From contig OX326956.1 of NCBI GenBank assembly GCA_946800325.1, forward strand, positions 21,550,356 to 21,614,355: a stretch of 64,000 nt of DNA. Direction: 5' to 3'. The position numbers and the translations under genes are program-made. How positions within the stretch are numbered: the first letter of the stretch is position 1; every line of letters begins with the position of its first letter. This document shows, one piece after another, positions 49,866 through 62,700 of this stretch. The notes beneath the pieces are model-generated. The model had not been told where the DNA came from, made no database searches, and saw only the letters and a list, made by a program, of their open reading frames with translations. The DNA is from Luzula sylvatica (lineage: Eukaryota > Streptophyta > Magnoliopsida > Poales > Juncaceae).

Positions 49866-52800
49866 TGTTTTTAGATCATTTGTATCGTATCTTTTACTAC
49901 GTAACTTTTCACCAAATTTCACAAACACTAAGAAAGTTTGTTTTTCGATTCAAAACAAGATTTTAACGCTTTGAGGAGTTCAAATAACGTATTTTTAGAT
50001 CATTTGTATCGTATCTTTTACTACATAACTTTTCACCAAATTTCACAAACATTACGAGAGTTTGTTTTTCGATTCAAAACAAGATTTTAACGCTTTGAGG
50101 AGTTCAAATAACGTGTTTTTAGATCATTTGTACCGTATCTTTTACTACATAACTTTTCACCAAGTTTCACAAACACTAAGAAAGATTGTTTTTCGATTCA
50201 AAACAAGATTTTAACGCTTTGAGTAGTTCAAATAACGTGTTTTTAGATCATTTGTATCGTATCTTTTACTACGTAACTTTTCACCAAATTTCACAAACAC
50301 TAAGAAAGTTTGTTTTTCGATTCAAAACTAGATTTTAACGCCTTGAGGAGCTCAAATAACTTGTTTTTAGATCATTTGTATCGTATCTTTTACTACGTAA
50401 CTTTTCCCCAAATTTCACAAACACTAAGAAAGTTTGTTTTTCGATTCAAAACAAGATTTTAGCGCTTTGAGGAGTTCAAATAACATGTTTTTAGATCATT
50501 TGTATCGTATCTTTTACTACATAACTTTTCACCAAGATTCACAAACACTAAGAAAGTGTGTTTTTCGATTCAAAACAAGATTTTAACGCTTTGTGGAGCT
50601 CAAATGACTTGTTTTTAGATCATTTGTATCGTATCTTTTACTACGTAACTTTTCACCAAATTTCACAAACACTAAGAAAGTTTGTTTTTCGATTCAAAAC
50701 AAGATTTTAACGCTTTGAGGAGTTCAAATAACGTATTTTTAGATCATTTGTATCGTATCTTTTACTACATAACTTTTCACCAAATTTCACAAACATTACG
50801 AAAGTTTGTTTTTCGATTCAAAACAAGATTTTAACGCTTTGAGGAGTTCAAATAACGTGTTTTTAGATCATTTGTATCGTATCTTTTACTACATAACTTT
50901 TCACCAAGTTTCACAAACACTAAGAAAGTTTGTTTTTCGATTCAAAACAAGATTTTAACGCTTTGAGTAGTTCAAATAACGTGTTTTTAGATCATTTGTA
51001 TCGTATCTTTTACTACATAACTTTTCACCAAGTTTCACAAACACTAAGAAAGTTTGTTTTTCGATTCAAAACAAGATTTTAACGCTTTGAGTAGTTCAAA
51101 TAACGTGTTTTTAGATCATTTGTATCGTATCTTTTACTACATAACTTTTCACCAAGTTTCACAAACACTAAGAAAGTTTGTTTTTCGATTCAAAACAAGA
51201 TTTTAACGCTTTGAGGAGTTCAAATAACGTGTTTTTAGATCATTTGTATCGTATCTTTTACTACATAACTTTTCACCAAGTTTCACAAACACTAAGAAAG
51301 TTTGTTTTTCGATTCAAAACAAGATTTTAACGCTTTGAGTAGTTCAAATAACGTATTTTTAGATCATTTGTATCGTATCTTTTACTACATAACTTTTCAC
51401 CAAATTTCACAAACATTACGAGAGTTTGTTTTTTGATTCAAAACAAGATTTTAACGCTTTGAGGAGTTCAAATAACGTGTTTTTAGATCATTTGTATCGT
51501 ATCTTTTACTACATAACTTTTCACCAAGTTTCACAAACACTAAGAAAGTTTGTTTTTCGATTCAAAACAAGATTTTAACGCTTTGAGTAGTTCAAATAAC
51601 ATGTTTTTAGATCATTTGTATCGTATCTTTTACTACGTAACTTTTCACCAAATTTCACAAACACTAAGAAAGTTTGTTTTTCGATTCAAAACTAGATTTT
51701 AACGCCTTGAGGAGCTCAAATAACTTGTTTTTAGATCATTTGTATCGTATCTTTTACTACGTAACTTTTCACCAAATTTCACAAACACTAAGAAAGTTTG
51801 TTTTTCGATTCAAAACAAAATTTTAACGCTTTGATGTGTCCAAATAACGTGTTTTTAGATCATTTGTATCGTATCTTTTACTACATAACTTTTCACCAAA
51901 TATCACAAACACTAAGAAAGTTTGTTTTTTGATTCAAAAGAATCTTTGAACGCTTTGAGGAGCTCAAATAACGTGTTTTTAGATCATTTGTATCGTATCT
52001 TTTACTACATAACTTTTCACCAAATTTCACAAACACTAAGAAAGTTTGTTTTTCAATTCAAAACAAGCTTTGAACGCTTTGAGGAGCTCACATAACGTGT
52101 TTTTAGATCATTTGTATCGATATCTTTTACTACATAACTTTTCACCAAATTTCACAAACACTAAGAAAGTTTGTTTTTCGATTCAAAACAAGATTTTAAC
52201 ACTTTGAAGAGTTGAAATAACGTGTTTTTAGATCATTTGTATCGTATCTTTTACTACATAACTTTTCACCAAATTTCACAAACACTAATAAAGTTTGTTT
52301 TTCGATTCAAAACAAGATTTTAACGCTTTGAGGAGCTCAAATAACGTGTTTTTAGATCATTCGTATCGTATCTTTTACTACGTAACTTTTCACCAAATTT
52401 CACAAACACTAAGAAAGTTTGTTTTTCGATTCAAAACAAGATTTTAGCGATTTGAGGAGTTCCAATAACGTGTTTTTAGATCATTTGTATCGTATCTTTT
52501 ACTACATAACTTTTCACCAAATTTTACAAACACTAAGAAAGTTTGTTTTTCGATTCAAAACATGATTTTAACGCTTTGGGGAGTTCAAATAACGTGTTTT
52601 TAGATCATTTGTATCGTATCTTTCACTACATAACTTTTCACCAAATTTCACAAACACTAATAAAGTTTGTTTTTCGATTCAAAACAAGATTTTAACGCTT
52701 TGAGGAGCTCACATAACGTGTTTTTAGTTCATTTGTATCGTATCTTTTACTACGTAACTTTTCACCAAATTTCACAAACACTAAGAAAGTTTGTTTTTCG

Positions 52801-53214
52801 ATTCAAAACAAGATTGTAGCGCATTGAGGAGTTCAAATAACGTGTTTTTAGATCATTTGTATCGTAGCATTTACTACATAACTTTTCACCAAATTTTACA
52901 AACACTAATAAAGTTTGTTTTTCGATTCAAAACAAGATTGTAACGCTTTGAGGTGTTCAAATAACGTGTTTTTAGATCATTTGTATCGTATCTTTTACTA
53001 CATAACTTTTCACCAAATTTCACAAACACTAATAAAGTTTGTTTTTCGATTCAAAACAAGATTTTAACGCTTTGAGGAGCTCAAATAACGTGTTTTTAGA
53101 TCATTCGTATCGTATCTTTTACTACGTACCTTTTCACCAAATTTCACAAACACCAAGAAAGTTTGTTTTTCGATTCAAAACAAGATTTTAGCGCTTTGAG
53201 GAGTTCAAATAACA
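49866..53214 (+). repeat. 27-monomer HOR, second copy (3349 bp)
   Basis: Shares with the third copy the private variants taccg (near 50.13/53.48 kb), gaaagtgtg (near 50.55/53.90 kb) and ttttttgattc after attacgagag (near 51.43/54.78 kb). Copies two and three are thus each other's closest relatives and the most recent duplication in this series. Confidence 0.88.
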
Positions 53215-56200
53215 TGTTTTTAGATCATTTGTATCGTATCTTTTACTACGTAACTTTTCACCAAATTTCACAAACACTAAGAAAGTTTGTTTTTCGATTC
53301 AAAACAAGATTTTAACGCTTTGAGGAGTTCAAATAACGTATTTTTAGATCATTTGTATCGTATCTTTTACTACATAACTTTTCACCAAATTTCACAAACA
53401 TTACGAGAGTTTGTTTTTCGATTCAAAACAAGATTTTAACGCTTTGAGGAGTTCAAATAACGTGTTTTTAGATCATTTGTACCGTATCTTTTACTACATA
53501 ACTTTTCACCAAGTTTCACAAACACTAAGAAAGATTGTTTTTCGATTCAAAACAAGATTTTAACGCTTTGAGTAGTTCAAATAACGTGTTTTTAGATCAT
53601 TTGTATCGTATCTTTTACTACGTAACTTTTCACCAAATTTCACAAACACTAAGAAAGTTTGTTTTTCGATTCAAAACTAGATTTTAACGCCTTGAGGAGC
53701 TCAAATAACTTGTTTTTAGATCATTTGTATCGTATCTTTTACTACGTAACTTTTCCCCAAATTTCACAAACACTAAGAAAGTTTGTTTTTCGATTCAAAA
53801 CAAGATTTTAGCGCTTTGAGGAGTTCAAATAACATGTTTTTAGATCATTTGTATCGTATCTTTTACTACATAACTTTTCACCAAGATTCACAAACACTAA
53901 GAAAGTGTGTTTTTCGATTCAAAACAAGATTTTAACGCTTTGTGGAGCTCAAATGACTTGTTTTTAGATCATTTGTATCGTATCTTTTACTACGTAACTT
54001 TTCACCAAATTTCACAAACACTAAGAAAGTTTGTTTTTCGATTCAAAACAAGATTTTAACGCTTTGAGGAGTTCAAATAACGTATTTTTAGATCATTTGT
54101 ATCGTATCTTTTACTACATAACTTTTCACCAAATTTCACAAACATTACGAAAGTTTGTTTTTCGATTCAAAACAAGATTTTAACGCTTTGAGGAGTTCAA
54201 ATAACGTGTTTTTAGATCATTTGTATCGTATCTTTTACTACATAACTTTTCACCAAGTTTCACAAACACTAAGAAAGTTTGTTTTTCGATTCAAAACAAG
54301 ATTTTAACGCTTTGAGTAGTTCAAATAACGTGTTTTTAGATCATTTGTATCGTATCTTTTACTACATAACTTTTCACCAAGTTTCACAAACACTAAGAAA
54401 GTTTGTTTTTCGATTCAAAACAAGATTTTAACGCTTTGAGTAGTTCAAATAACGTGTTTTTAGATCATTTGTATCGTATCTTTTACTACATAACTTTTCA
54501 CCAAGTTTCACAAACACTAAGAAAGTTTGTTTTTCGATTCAAAACAAGATTTTAACGCTTTGAGGAGTTCAAATAACGTGTTTTTAGATCATTTGTATCG
54601 TATCTTTTACTACATAACTTTTCACCAAGTTTCACAAACACTAAGAAAGTTTGTTTTTCGATTCAAAACAAGATTTTAACGCTTTGAGTAGTTCAAATAA
54701 CGTATTTTTAGATCATTTGTATCGTATCTTTTACTACATAACTTTTCACCAAATTTCACAAACATTACGAGAGTTTGTTTTTTGATTCAAAACAAGATTT
54801 TAACGCTTTGAGGAGTTCAAATAACGTGTTTTTAGATCATTTGTATCGTATCTTTTACTACATAACTTTTCACCAAGTTTCACAAACACTAAGAAAGTTT
54901 GTTTTTCGATTCAAAACAAGATTTTAACGCTTTGAGTAGTTCAAATAACATGTTTTTAGATCATTTGTATCGTATCTTTTACTACGTAACTTTTCACCAA
55001 ATTTCACAAACACTAAGAAAGTTTGTTTTTCGATTCAAAACTAGATTTTAACGCCTTGAGGAGCTCAAATAACTTGTTTTTAGATCATTTGTATCGTATC
55101 TTTTACTACGTAACTTTTCACCAAATTTCACAAACACTAAGAAAGTTTGTTTTTCGATTCAAAACAAAATTTTAACGCTTTGATGTGTCCAAATAACGTG
55201 TTTTTAGATCATTTGTATCGTATCTTTTACTACATAACTTTTCACCAAATATCACAAACACTAAGAAAGTTTGTTTTTTGATTCAAAAGAATCTTTGAAC
55301 GCTTTGAGGAGCTCAAATAACGTGTTTTTAGATCATTTGTATCGTATCTTTTACTACATAACTTTTCACCAAATTTCACAAACACTAAGAAAGTTTGTTT
55401 TTCAATTCAAAACAAGCTTTGAACGCTTTGAGGAGCTCACATAACGTGTTTTTAGATCATTTGTATCGATATCTTTTACTACATAACTTTTCACCAAATT
55501 TCACAAACACTAAGAAAGTTTGTTTTTCGATTCAAAACAAGATTTTAACACTTTGAAGAGTTGAAATAACGTGTTTTTAGATCATTTGTATCGTATCTTT
55601 TACTACATAACTTTTCACCAAATTTCACAAACACTAATAAAGTTTGTTTTTCGATTCAAAACAAGATTTTAACGCTTTGAGGAGCTCAAATAACGTGTTT
55701 TTAGATCATTCGTATCGTATCTTTTACTACGTAACTTTTCACCAAATTTCACAAACACTAAGAAAGTTTGTTTTTCGATTCAAAACAAGATTTTAGCGAT
55801 TTGAGGAGTTCCAATAACGTGTTTTTAGATCATTTGTATCGTATCTTTCACTACATAACTTTTCACCAAATTTCACAAACACTAATAAAGTTTGTTTTTC
55901 GATTCAAAACAAGATTTTAACGCTTTGAGGAGCTCACATAACGTGTTTTTAGTTCATTTGTATCGTATCTTTTACTACGTAACTTTTCACCAAATTTCAC
56001 AAACACTAAGAAAGTTTGTTTTTCGATTCAAAACAAGATTGTAGCGCATTGAGGAGTTCAAATAACGTGTTTTTAGATCATTTGTATCGTAGCATTTACT
56101 ACATAACTTTTCACCAAATTTTACAAACACTAATAAAGTTTGTTTTTCGATTCAAAACAAGATTGTAACGCTTTGAGGTGTTCAAATAACGTGTTTTTAG

Positions 56201-56439
56201 ATCATTTGTATCGTATCTTTTACTACATAACTTTTCACCAAATTTCACAAACACTAATAAAGTTTGTTTTTCGATTCAAAACAAGATTTTAACGCTTTGA
56301 GGAGCTCAAATAACGTGTTTTTAGATCATTCGTATCGTATCTTTTACTACGTACCTTTTCACCAAATTTCACAAACACCAAGAAAGTTTGTTTTTCGATT
56401 CAAAACAAGATTTTAGCGCTTTGAGGAGTTCAAATAACA
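53215..56439 (+). repeat. 27-monomer HOR, third copy with one monomer missing (3225 bp)
   Basis: Follows copy two at an offset of 3349 bp up to 55.84 kb and 3225 bp afterwards (attacgagag at 53405 and 56630). The missing monomer corresponds to 52488-52611, the one with acatgattttaacg and tttggggag; its neighbours are fused in register. Confidence 0.88.
55800..55850 (+). other. One-monomer deletion point in the third 3349-bp copy
   Basis: gttccaataacg is followed directly by tatctttcac; in copy two these are separated by the monomer 52488-52611. The joint lies somewhere in the shared sequence of the two monomers and keeps the 124-bp register. Confidence 0.87.
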
Positions 56440-56758
56440 TGTTTTTAGATCATTTGTATCGTATCTTTTACTACGTAACTTTTCACCAAATTTCACAAAC
56501 ACTAAGAAAGTTTGTTTTTCGATTCAAAACAAGATTTTAACGCTTTGAGGAGTTCAAATAACGTATTTTTAGATCATTTGTATCGTATCTTTTACTACAT
56601 AACTTTTCACCAAATTTCACAAACATTACGAGAGTTTGTTTTTCGATTCAAAACAAGATTTTAACGCTTTGAGGAGTTCAAATAACGTGTTTTTAGATCA
56701 TTTGTACCGTATCTTTTACTACATAACTTTTCACCAAGTTTCACAAACACTAAGAAAG
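56440..56758 (+). repeat. Partial fourth copy of the 27-monomer HOR
   Basis: Continues the 3349-bp series through attacgagag (56630) and taccg near 56.71 kb, then departs at 56759, where gaaagtttg replaces the gaaagattg seen in the other copies. It then joins a stretch that resembles 46.3-46.5 kb. Confidence 0.8.
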
Positions 56759-59700
56759 TTTGTTTTTCGATTCAAAACAAGATTTTAACGTTTTGAGTAG
56801 TTCAAATAACGTGTTTTTAGATCATTTGTATCGTATCTTTAACTACATAACTTTTCACCAAATTTCACAAACACTAAGAAAGTTTTTTTTTCGATTCAAA
56901 ACAAGATTTTAACGCTTTGTGGAGCTCAAATGACTTGTTTTTAGATCATTTGTATCGTATCTTTTACTACGTAACTTTTCACCAAATTTCACAAACACTA
57001 AGAAAGTTTGTTTTTCGATTCAAAACAAGATTTTAACGCTTTGAGGAGTTCAAATAACGTATTTTTAGATCATTTGTATCGTATCTTTTACTACATAACT
57101 TTTCACCACATTTCACAAACATTACCAAAGTTTGTTTTTCGATTCAAAACAAGATTTTAACGCTTTGAGGAGTTCAAATAACGTGTTTTTAGATCATTTG
57201 TATCGTATCTTTTACTACATAACTTTTCACCAAGTTTCACAAACACTAAGAAAGATTGTTTTTCGATTCAAAACAAGATTTTAACGCTTTGAGTAGTTCA
57301 AATAACGTGTTTTTAGATCATTTGTATCGTATCTTTTACTACGTAACTTTTCACCAAATTTCACAAACACTAAGAAAGTTTGTTTTTCGATTCAAAACTA
57401 GATTTTAACGCCTTGAGGAGCTCAAATAACTTGTTTTTAGATCATTTGTATCGTATCTTTTACTACGTAACTTTTCACCAAATTTCACAAACACTAAGAA
57501 AGATTGTTTTTCGATTCAAAACAAGATTTTAACGCTTTGAGTAGTTCAAATAACGTGTTTTTAGATCATTTGTATCGTATCTTTTACTACGTAACTTTTC
57601 ACCAAATTTCACAAACACTAAGAAAGTTTGTTTTTCGATTCAAAACAAGATTTTAGCGCTTTGAGGAGTTCAAATAACATGTTTTTAGATCATTTGTATC
57701 GTATCTTTTACTACATAACTTTTCACCAAGATTCACAAACACTAAGAAAGTTTGTTTTTCGATTCAAAACAAGATTTTAACGCTTTGTGGAGCTCAAATG
57801 ACTTGTTTTTAGATCATTTGTATCGTATCTTTTACTACATAACTTTTCACCAAAGTTCACAAACACTAAGAAAGTTTGTTTTTCAATTCAAAACAAGCTT
57901 TGAACGCTTTGAGGATCTCAAATACCGTGTTTTTAGATAATTTGTAACGATATCTTTTACTACATAACTTTTCACCAAATTTCACAAACACTAATAAAGT
58001 TTGTTTTTCGATTCAAAACAAGATTTTAACGCTGTGAGGAGCTCAAATAACTTGTTTTTAGATCATTTGTATCGTATCTTTTACTACGTAATTTTTCACC
58101 AAATTTCACAAACACTAAGAAAGTTTGTTTTTCGATTCAAAACAAGATTTTAGCGCTTTGAGGAGTTCAAATAACATGTTTTTAGATCATTTGTATCGTA
58201 TCTTTTATTACATAAATTTTCACCAAATTTCATAAACACTACGGAAGTTTGTTTTTCGATTCAAAACAAGATTTTAACGCTTTGTGGAGTCCAAATAACG
58301 TGTTTTTAGATCATTTGTATCGTATCTTTTACTACATAACTTTTCACCAAATTTCACAAGCACTAAGAAAGTTTGTTTTTCGATTCAAAAGAAGCTTTGA
58401 ACGCTTTGAGGAGCTCAAATAACGTGTTTTTAGATCATTTGTATCGTATCTTTTACTACATAACTTTTCACCAAATTTCACAAACACTAATAATATTTGT
58501 TTTTCGATTCAAAACAAGATTTTAACGCTTTGAGGAGCTCACATAACGTGTTTTTAGTTCATTTGTATCGTTTCTTTTACTACGTAACTTTTCACCAAAT
58601 TTCACAAACACTAAGAAAGTTTGTTTTTCGATTCAAAACAAGATTTTAGCGCTTTGAGGAGTTCCAATAACGTGTTTTTAGATCATTTGTATCGTATCTT
58701 TTACTACATAACTTTTCACCAAATTTTACAAACACTAAGAAAGTTTGTTTTTCGATTCAAAACAAGATTTTAACGCTTTGGGGAGTTCAAATAACGTGTT
58801 TTTAGATCATTTGTATCGTATCTTTTACTACATAACTTTTCCCCAAATTTCACAAACACTAATAATATTTGTTTTTCGATTCAAAACAAGATTTTAACGC
58901 TTTGAGGAGCTCACATAATGTGTTTTTAGATCATTTGTATCGTTATCTTTTACTACGTAACTTTTCACCAAATTTCACAAACACTGAGAAAGTTTGTTTT
59001 TCGATTCAAAACAAGATTTTAACGCTTTGAGGAGCTCACATCACGTGTTTTTAGATCATTTGTATCGTATCTTTAACTACATAACTTTTCACCAAATTTC
59101 ACAAACACTAAGAAAGTTTTTTTTCGATTCAAAACAAGATTTTAACGCTTTGAGGAGTTCAAATAACTTGTTTTTAGATCATTTGTATCGTATCTTTTAC
59201 TACGTAACTTTTCACCAAATTTCACAAACACTAATAAAGTTTGTTTTTCGATTCAAAACAAGATTTTAACGCTTTGAGGAGCTCACATAACGTGTTTTTA
59301 GTTCATTTGTATCGTGTCTTTTACTACGTAACTTTTCACCAAATTTCACAAACACTAAGAAAGTTTGTTTTTCGATTCAAAACAAGATTTTAGCGCTTTG
59401 AGGAGTTCAAATAACATGTTTTTAGATCATTTGTATCGTATCTTTTACTACATAACTTTTCACCAAATTTCACAAACATTACGAAAGTTTGTTTTTCGAT
59501 TCAAAACAAGATTTTAACGCTTTGAGGAGCTCACATAATGTGTTTTTAGATCATTTGTATTATTATCTTTTACTATGTAACTTTTAACCAAATTTCACAA
59601 ACACTAAGAAAGTTTGTTTTTCGATTCAAAACAAGATTTTATCGTTTTGAGGAGTTCAAATAACGTGTTTTTAGATCATTTGTATCGTATCTTTTACTAC

Positions 59701-62700
59701 ATAACTTTTCACCAAATTTCACAAACACTAAGAAAGTTTGTTTTTCGATTCAAAACAAGATTTTAACGCTTTGAGGAGTTCAAATAACGTGTTTTTAGAT
59801 CATTTGTATCGTATCTTTAACTACATAACTTTTCACCAAGTTTCACAAACACTATGAAAGTTTGTTTTTCGATTCAAAACAAGATTTTAACGCTTTGAGT
59901 AGTTCAAATAACTTGTTTTTAGATCATTTGTATCGTATCTTTTACTACGTAACTTTTCACCAAATTTCACAAACACTAAGAAAGTTTGTTTTTCGATTCA
60001 AAACTAGATTTTAACGCCTTGAGGAGCTCAAATAACTTGTTTTTAGATCATTTGTATCGTATATTTTACTACGTAACTTTTCACCAAATTTCACAAACAT
60101 TACGAAAGTTTGTTTTTCGATTCAAAACAAGATTTTAGCGCTTTGAGGAGTTCAAATAACATGTTTTTAGATCATTTGTATCGTATCTTTTACTACGTAA
60201 CTTTTCACCAAATTTCACAAACACTAAGAAAGTTTGTTTTTCGATTGAAAACAAGATTTTAGCGTTTTGAGGAGTTCAAATAACGTATTTTTAGATGACT
60301 TGTATTGTATCTTTTACTACATAACTTTTCACCAAATTTCACAAACACTAAGAAAGTTTGTTTTTCGATTCAAAACAAGATTTTAACGCTTTGAGGAGTT
60401 CAAATAACGTGTTTTTAGATCATTTGTATCGTATCTTTTACTACATAACTTTTCACCAAGTTTCACAAACACTAAGAAAGTTTGTTTTTCGATTCAAAAC
60501 AAGATTTTAACGCTTTGAGTAGTTCAAATAACGTGTTCTTAGATCATTTGTATCGTATCTTTTACTACGTAACTTTTCACCAAATTTCACAAACACTAAG
60601 AAAGTTTGTTTTTCGATTCAAAAGTAGATTTTAACGCCTTGAGGAGCTCAAATAACTTGTTTTTAGATCATTTGTATCGTATCTTTTACTACGTAACTTT
60701 TCACCAAATTTCACAAACACTAAGAAAGTTTATTTTTCGATTCAAAACAAAATTTTAACGCTTTGATGTGTCCAAATAACGTGTTCTTAGATCATTTGTA
60801 TCGTATCTTTTACTACATAACTTTTCACCAAATATCACAAACACTAAGAAAGTTTGTTTTTTGATTCAAAAGAATCTTTGAACGCTTTGAGGAGCTCAAA
60901 TAACGTGATTTTAGATCATTTGTATCGTATCTTTTACTACATAACTTTTCACCAAATTTCACAAACAGTAAGAAAGTTTGTTTTTCAATTCAAAACAAGC
61001 TTTGAACGCTTTGAGGAGCTCACATAACGTATTTTTAGATCATTTGTATCGATATCTTTTACTACATAACTTTTCACCAAATTTCACAAACACTAAGAAA
61101 GTTTGTTTTTCGATTCAAAACAAGATTTTAACGCTTTGAAGAGTTGAAATAACGTGTTTTTAGATCATTTGTATCGTATCTTTTACTACGTAACTTTTCA
61201 CCAAATTTCACAAACACTAAGAAAGTTTGTTTTTCAATTCAAAACAAGATTTTAGCGCTTTGAGGAGTTCAAATAACATGTTTTTAGATCATTTGTATCG
61301 TATCTTTTACTACGTAACTTTTCAGCAAATTTCACAAACACTAAGAAAGTTTGTTTTTCGATTCAAAACAAGATTTTAACGCTTTGAGTAGTTCAAATAA
61401 CGTGTTTTTAGATCATTTGTATCGTATCTTTAACTACATAACTTTTCCCCAAATTTCACAAACACTAAGAAAGTTTTTTTTTCGATTCAAAACAAGATTT
61501 TAACGCTTTGTGGAGCTCAAATGACTTGTTTTTAGATCATTTGTATCGTATCTTTTACTACGTAACTTTTCACCAAATTTCACAAACACTAAGAAAGTTT
61601 GTTTTTCGATTCAAAACAAGATTTTAACGCTTTGAGGAGTTCAAATAACGTATTTTTAGATCATTTGTATCGTATCTTTTACTACATAACTTTTCACCAA
61701 ATTTCACAAACATTACGAAAGTTTGTTTTTCGATTCAAAACAAGATTTTAACGCTTTGAGGAGTTCAAATAACGTGTTTTTAGATCATTTGTATCGTATC
61801 TTTTACTACATAACTTTTCACCAAGTTTCACAAACACTAAGAAAGATTGTTTTTCGATTCAAAACAAGATTTTAACGCTTTGAGTAGTTCAAATAACGTG
61901 TTTTTAGATCATTTGTATCGTATCTTTTACTACGTAACTTTTCACCAAATTTCACAAACACTAAGAAAGTTTGTTTTTCGATTCAAAACTAGATTTTAAC
62001 GCCTTGAGGAGCTCAAATAACTTGTTTTTAGATCATTTGTATCGTATCTTTTACTACGTAACTTTTCCCCAAATTTCACAAACACTAAGAAAGTTTGTTT
62101 TTCGATTCAAAACAAGATTTTAGCGCTTTGAGGAGTTCAAATAACATGTTTTTAGATCATTTGTATCGTATCTTTTACTACATAACTTTTCACCAAGATT
62201 CACAAACACTAAGAAAGTTTGTTTTTCGATTCAAAACAAGATTTTAACGCTTTGTGGAGCTCAAATGACTTGTTTTTAGATCATTTGTATCGTATCTTTT
62301 ACTACGTAACTTTTCACCAAATTTCACAAACACTAAGAAAGTTTGTTTTTCGATTCAAAACAAGATTTTAACGCTTTGAGGAGTTCAAATAACGTATTTT
62401 TAGATCATTTGTATCGTATCTTTTACTACATAACTTTTCACCAAATTTCACAAACATTACGAAAGTTTGTTTTTCGATTCAAAACAAGATTTTAACGCTT
62501 TGAGGAGTTCAAATAACGTGTTTTTAGATCATTTGTATCGTATCTTTTACTACATAACTTTTCACCAAGTTTCACAAACACTAAGAAAGTTTGTTTTTCG
62601 ATTCAAAACAAGATTTTAACGCTTTGAGTAGTTCAAATAACGTGTTTTTAGATCATTTGTATCGTATCTTTTACTACATAACTTTTCACCAAGTTTCACA

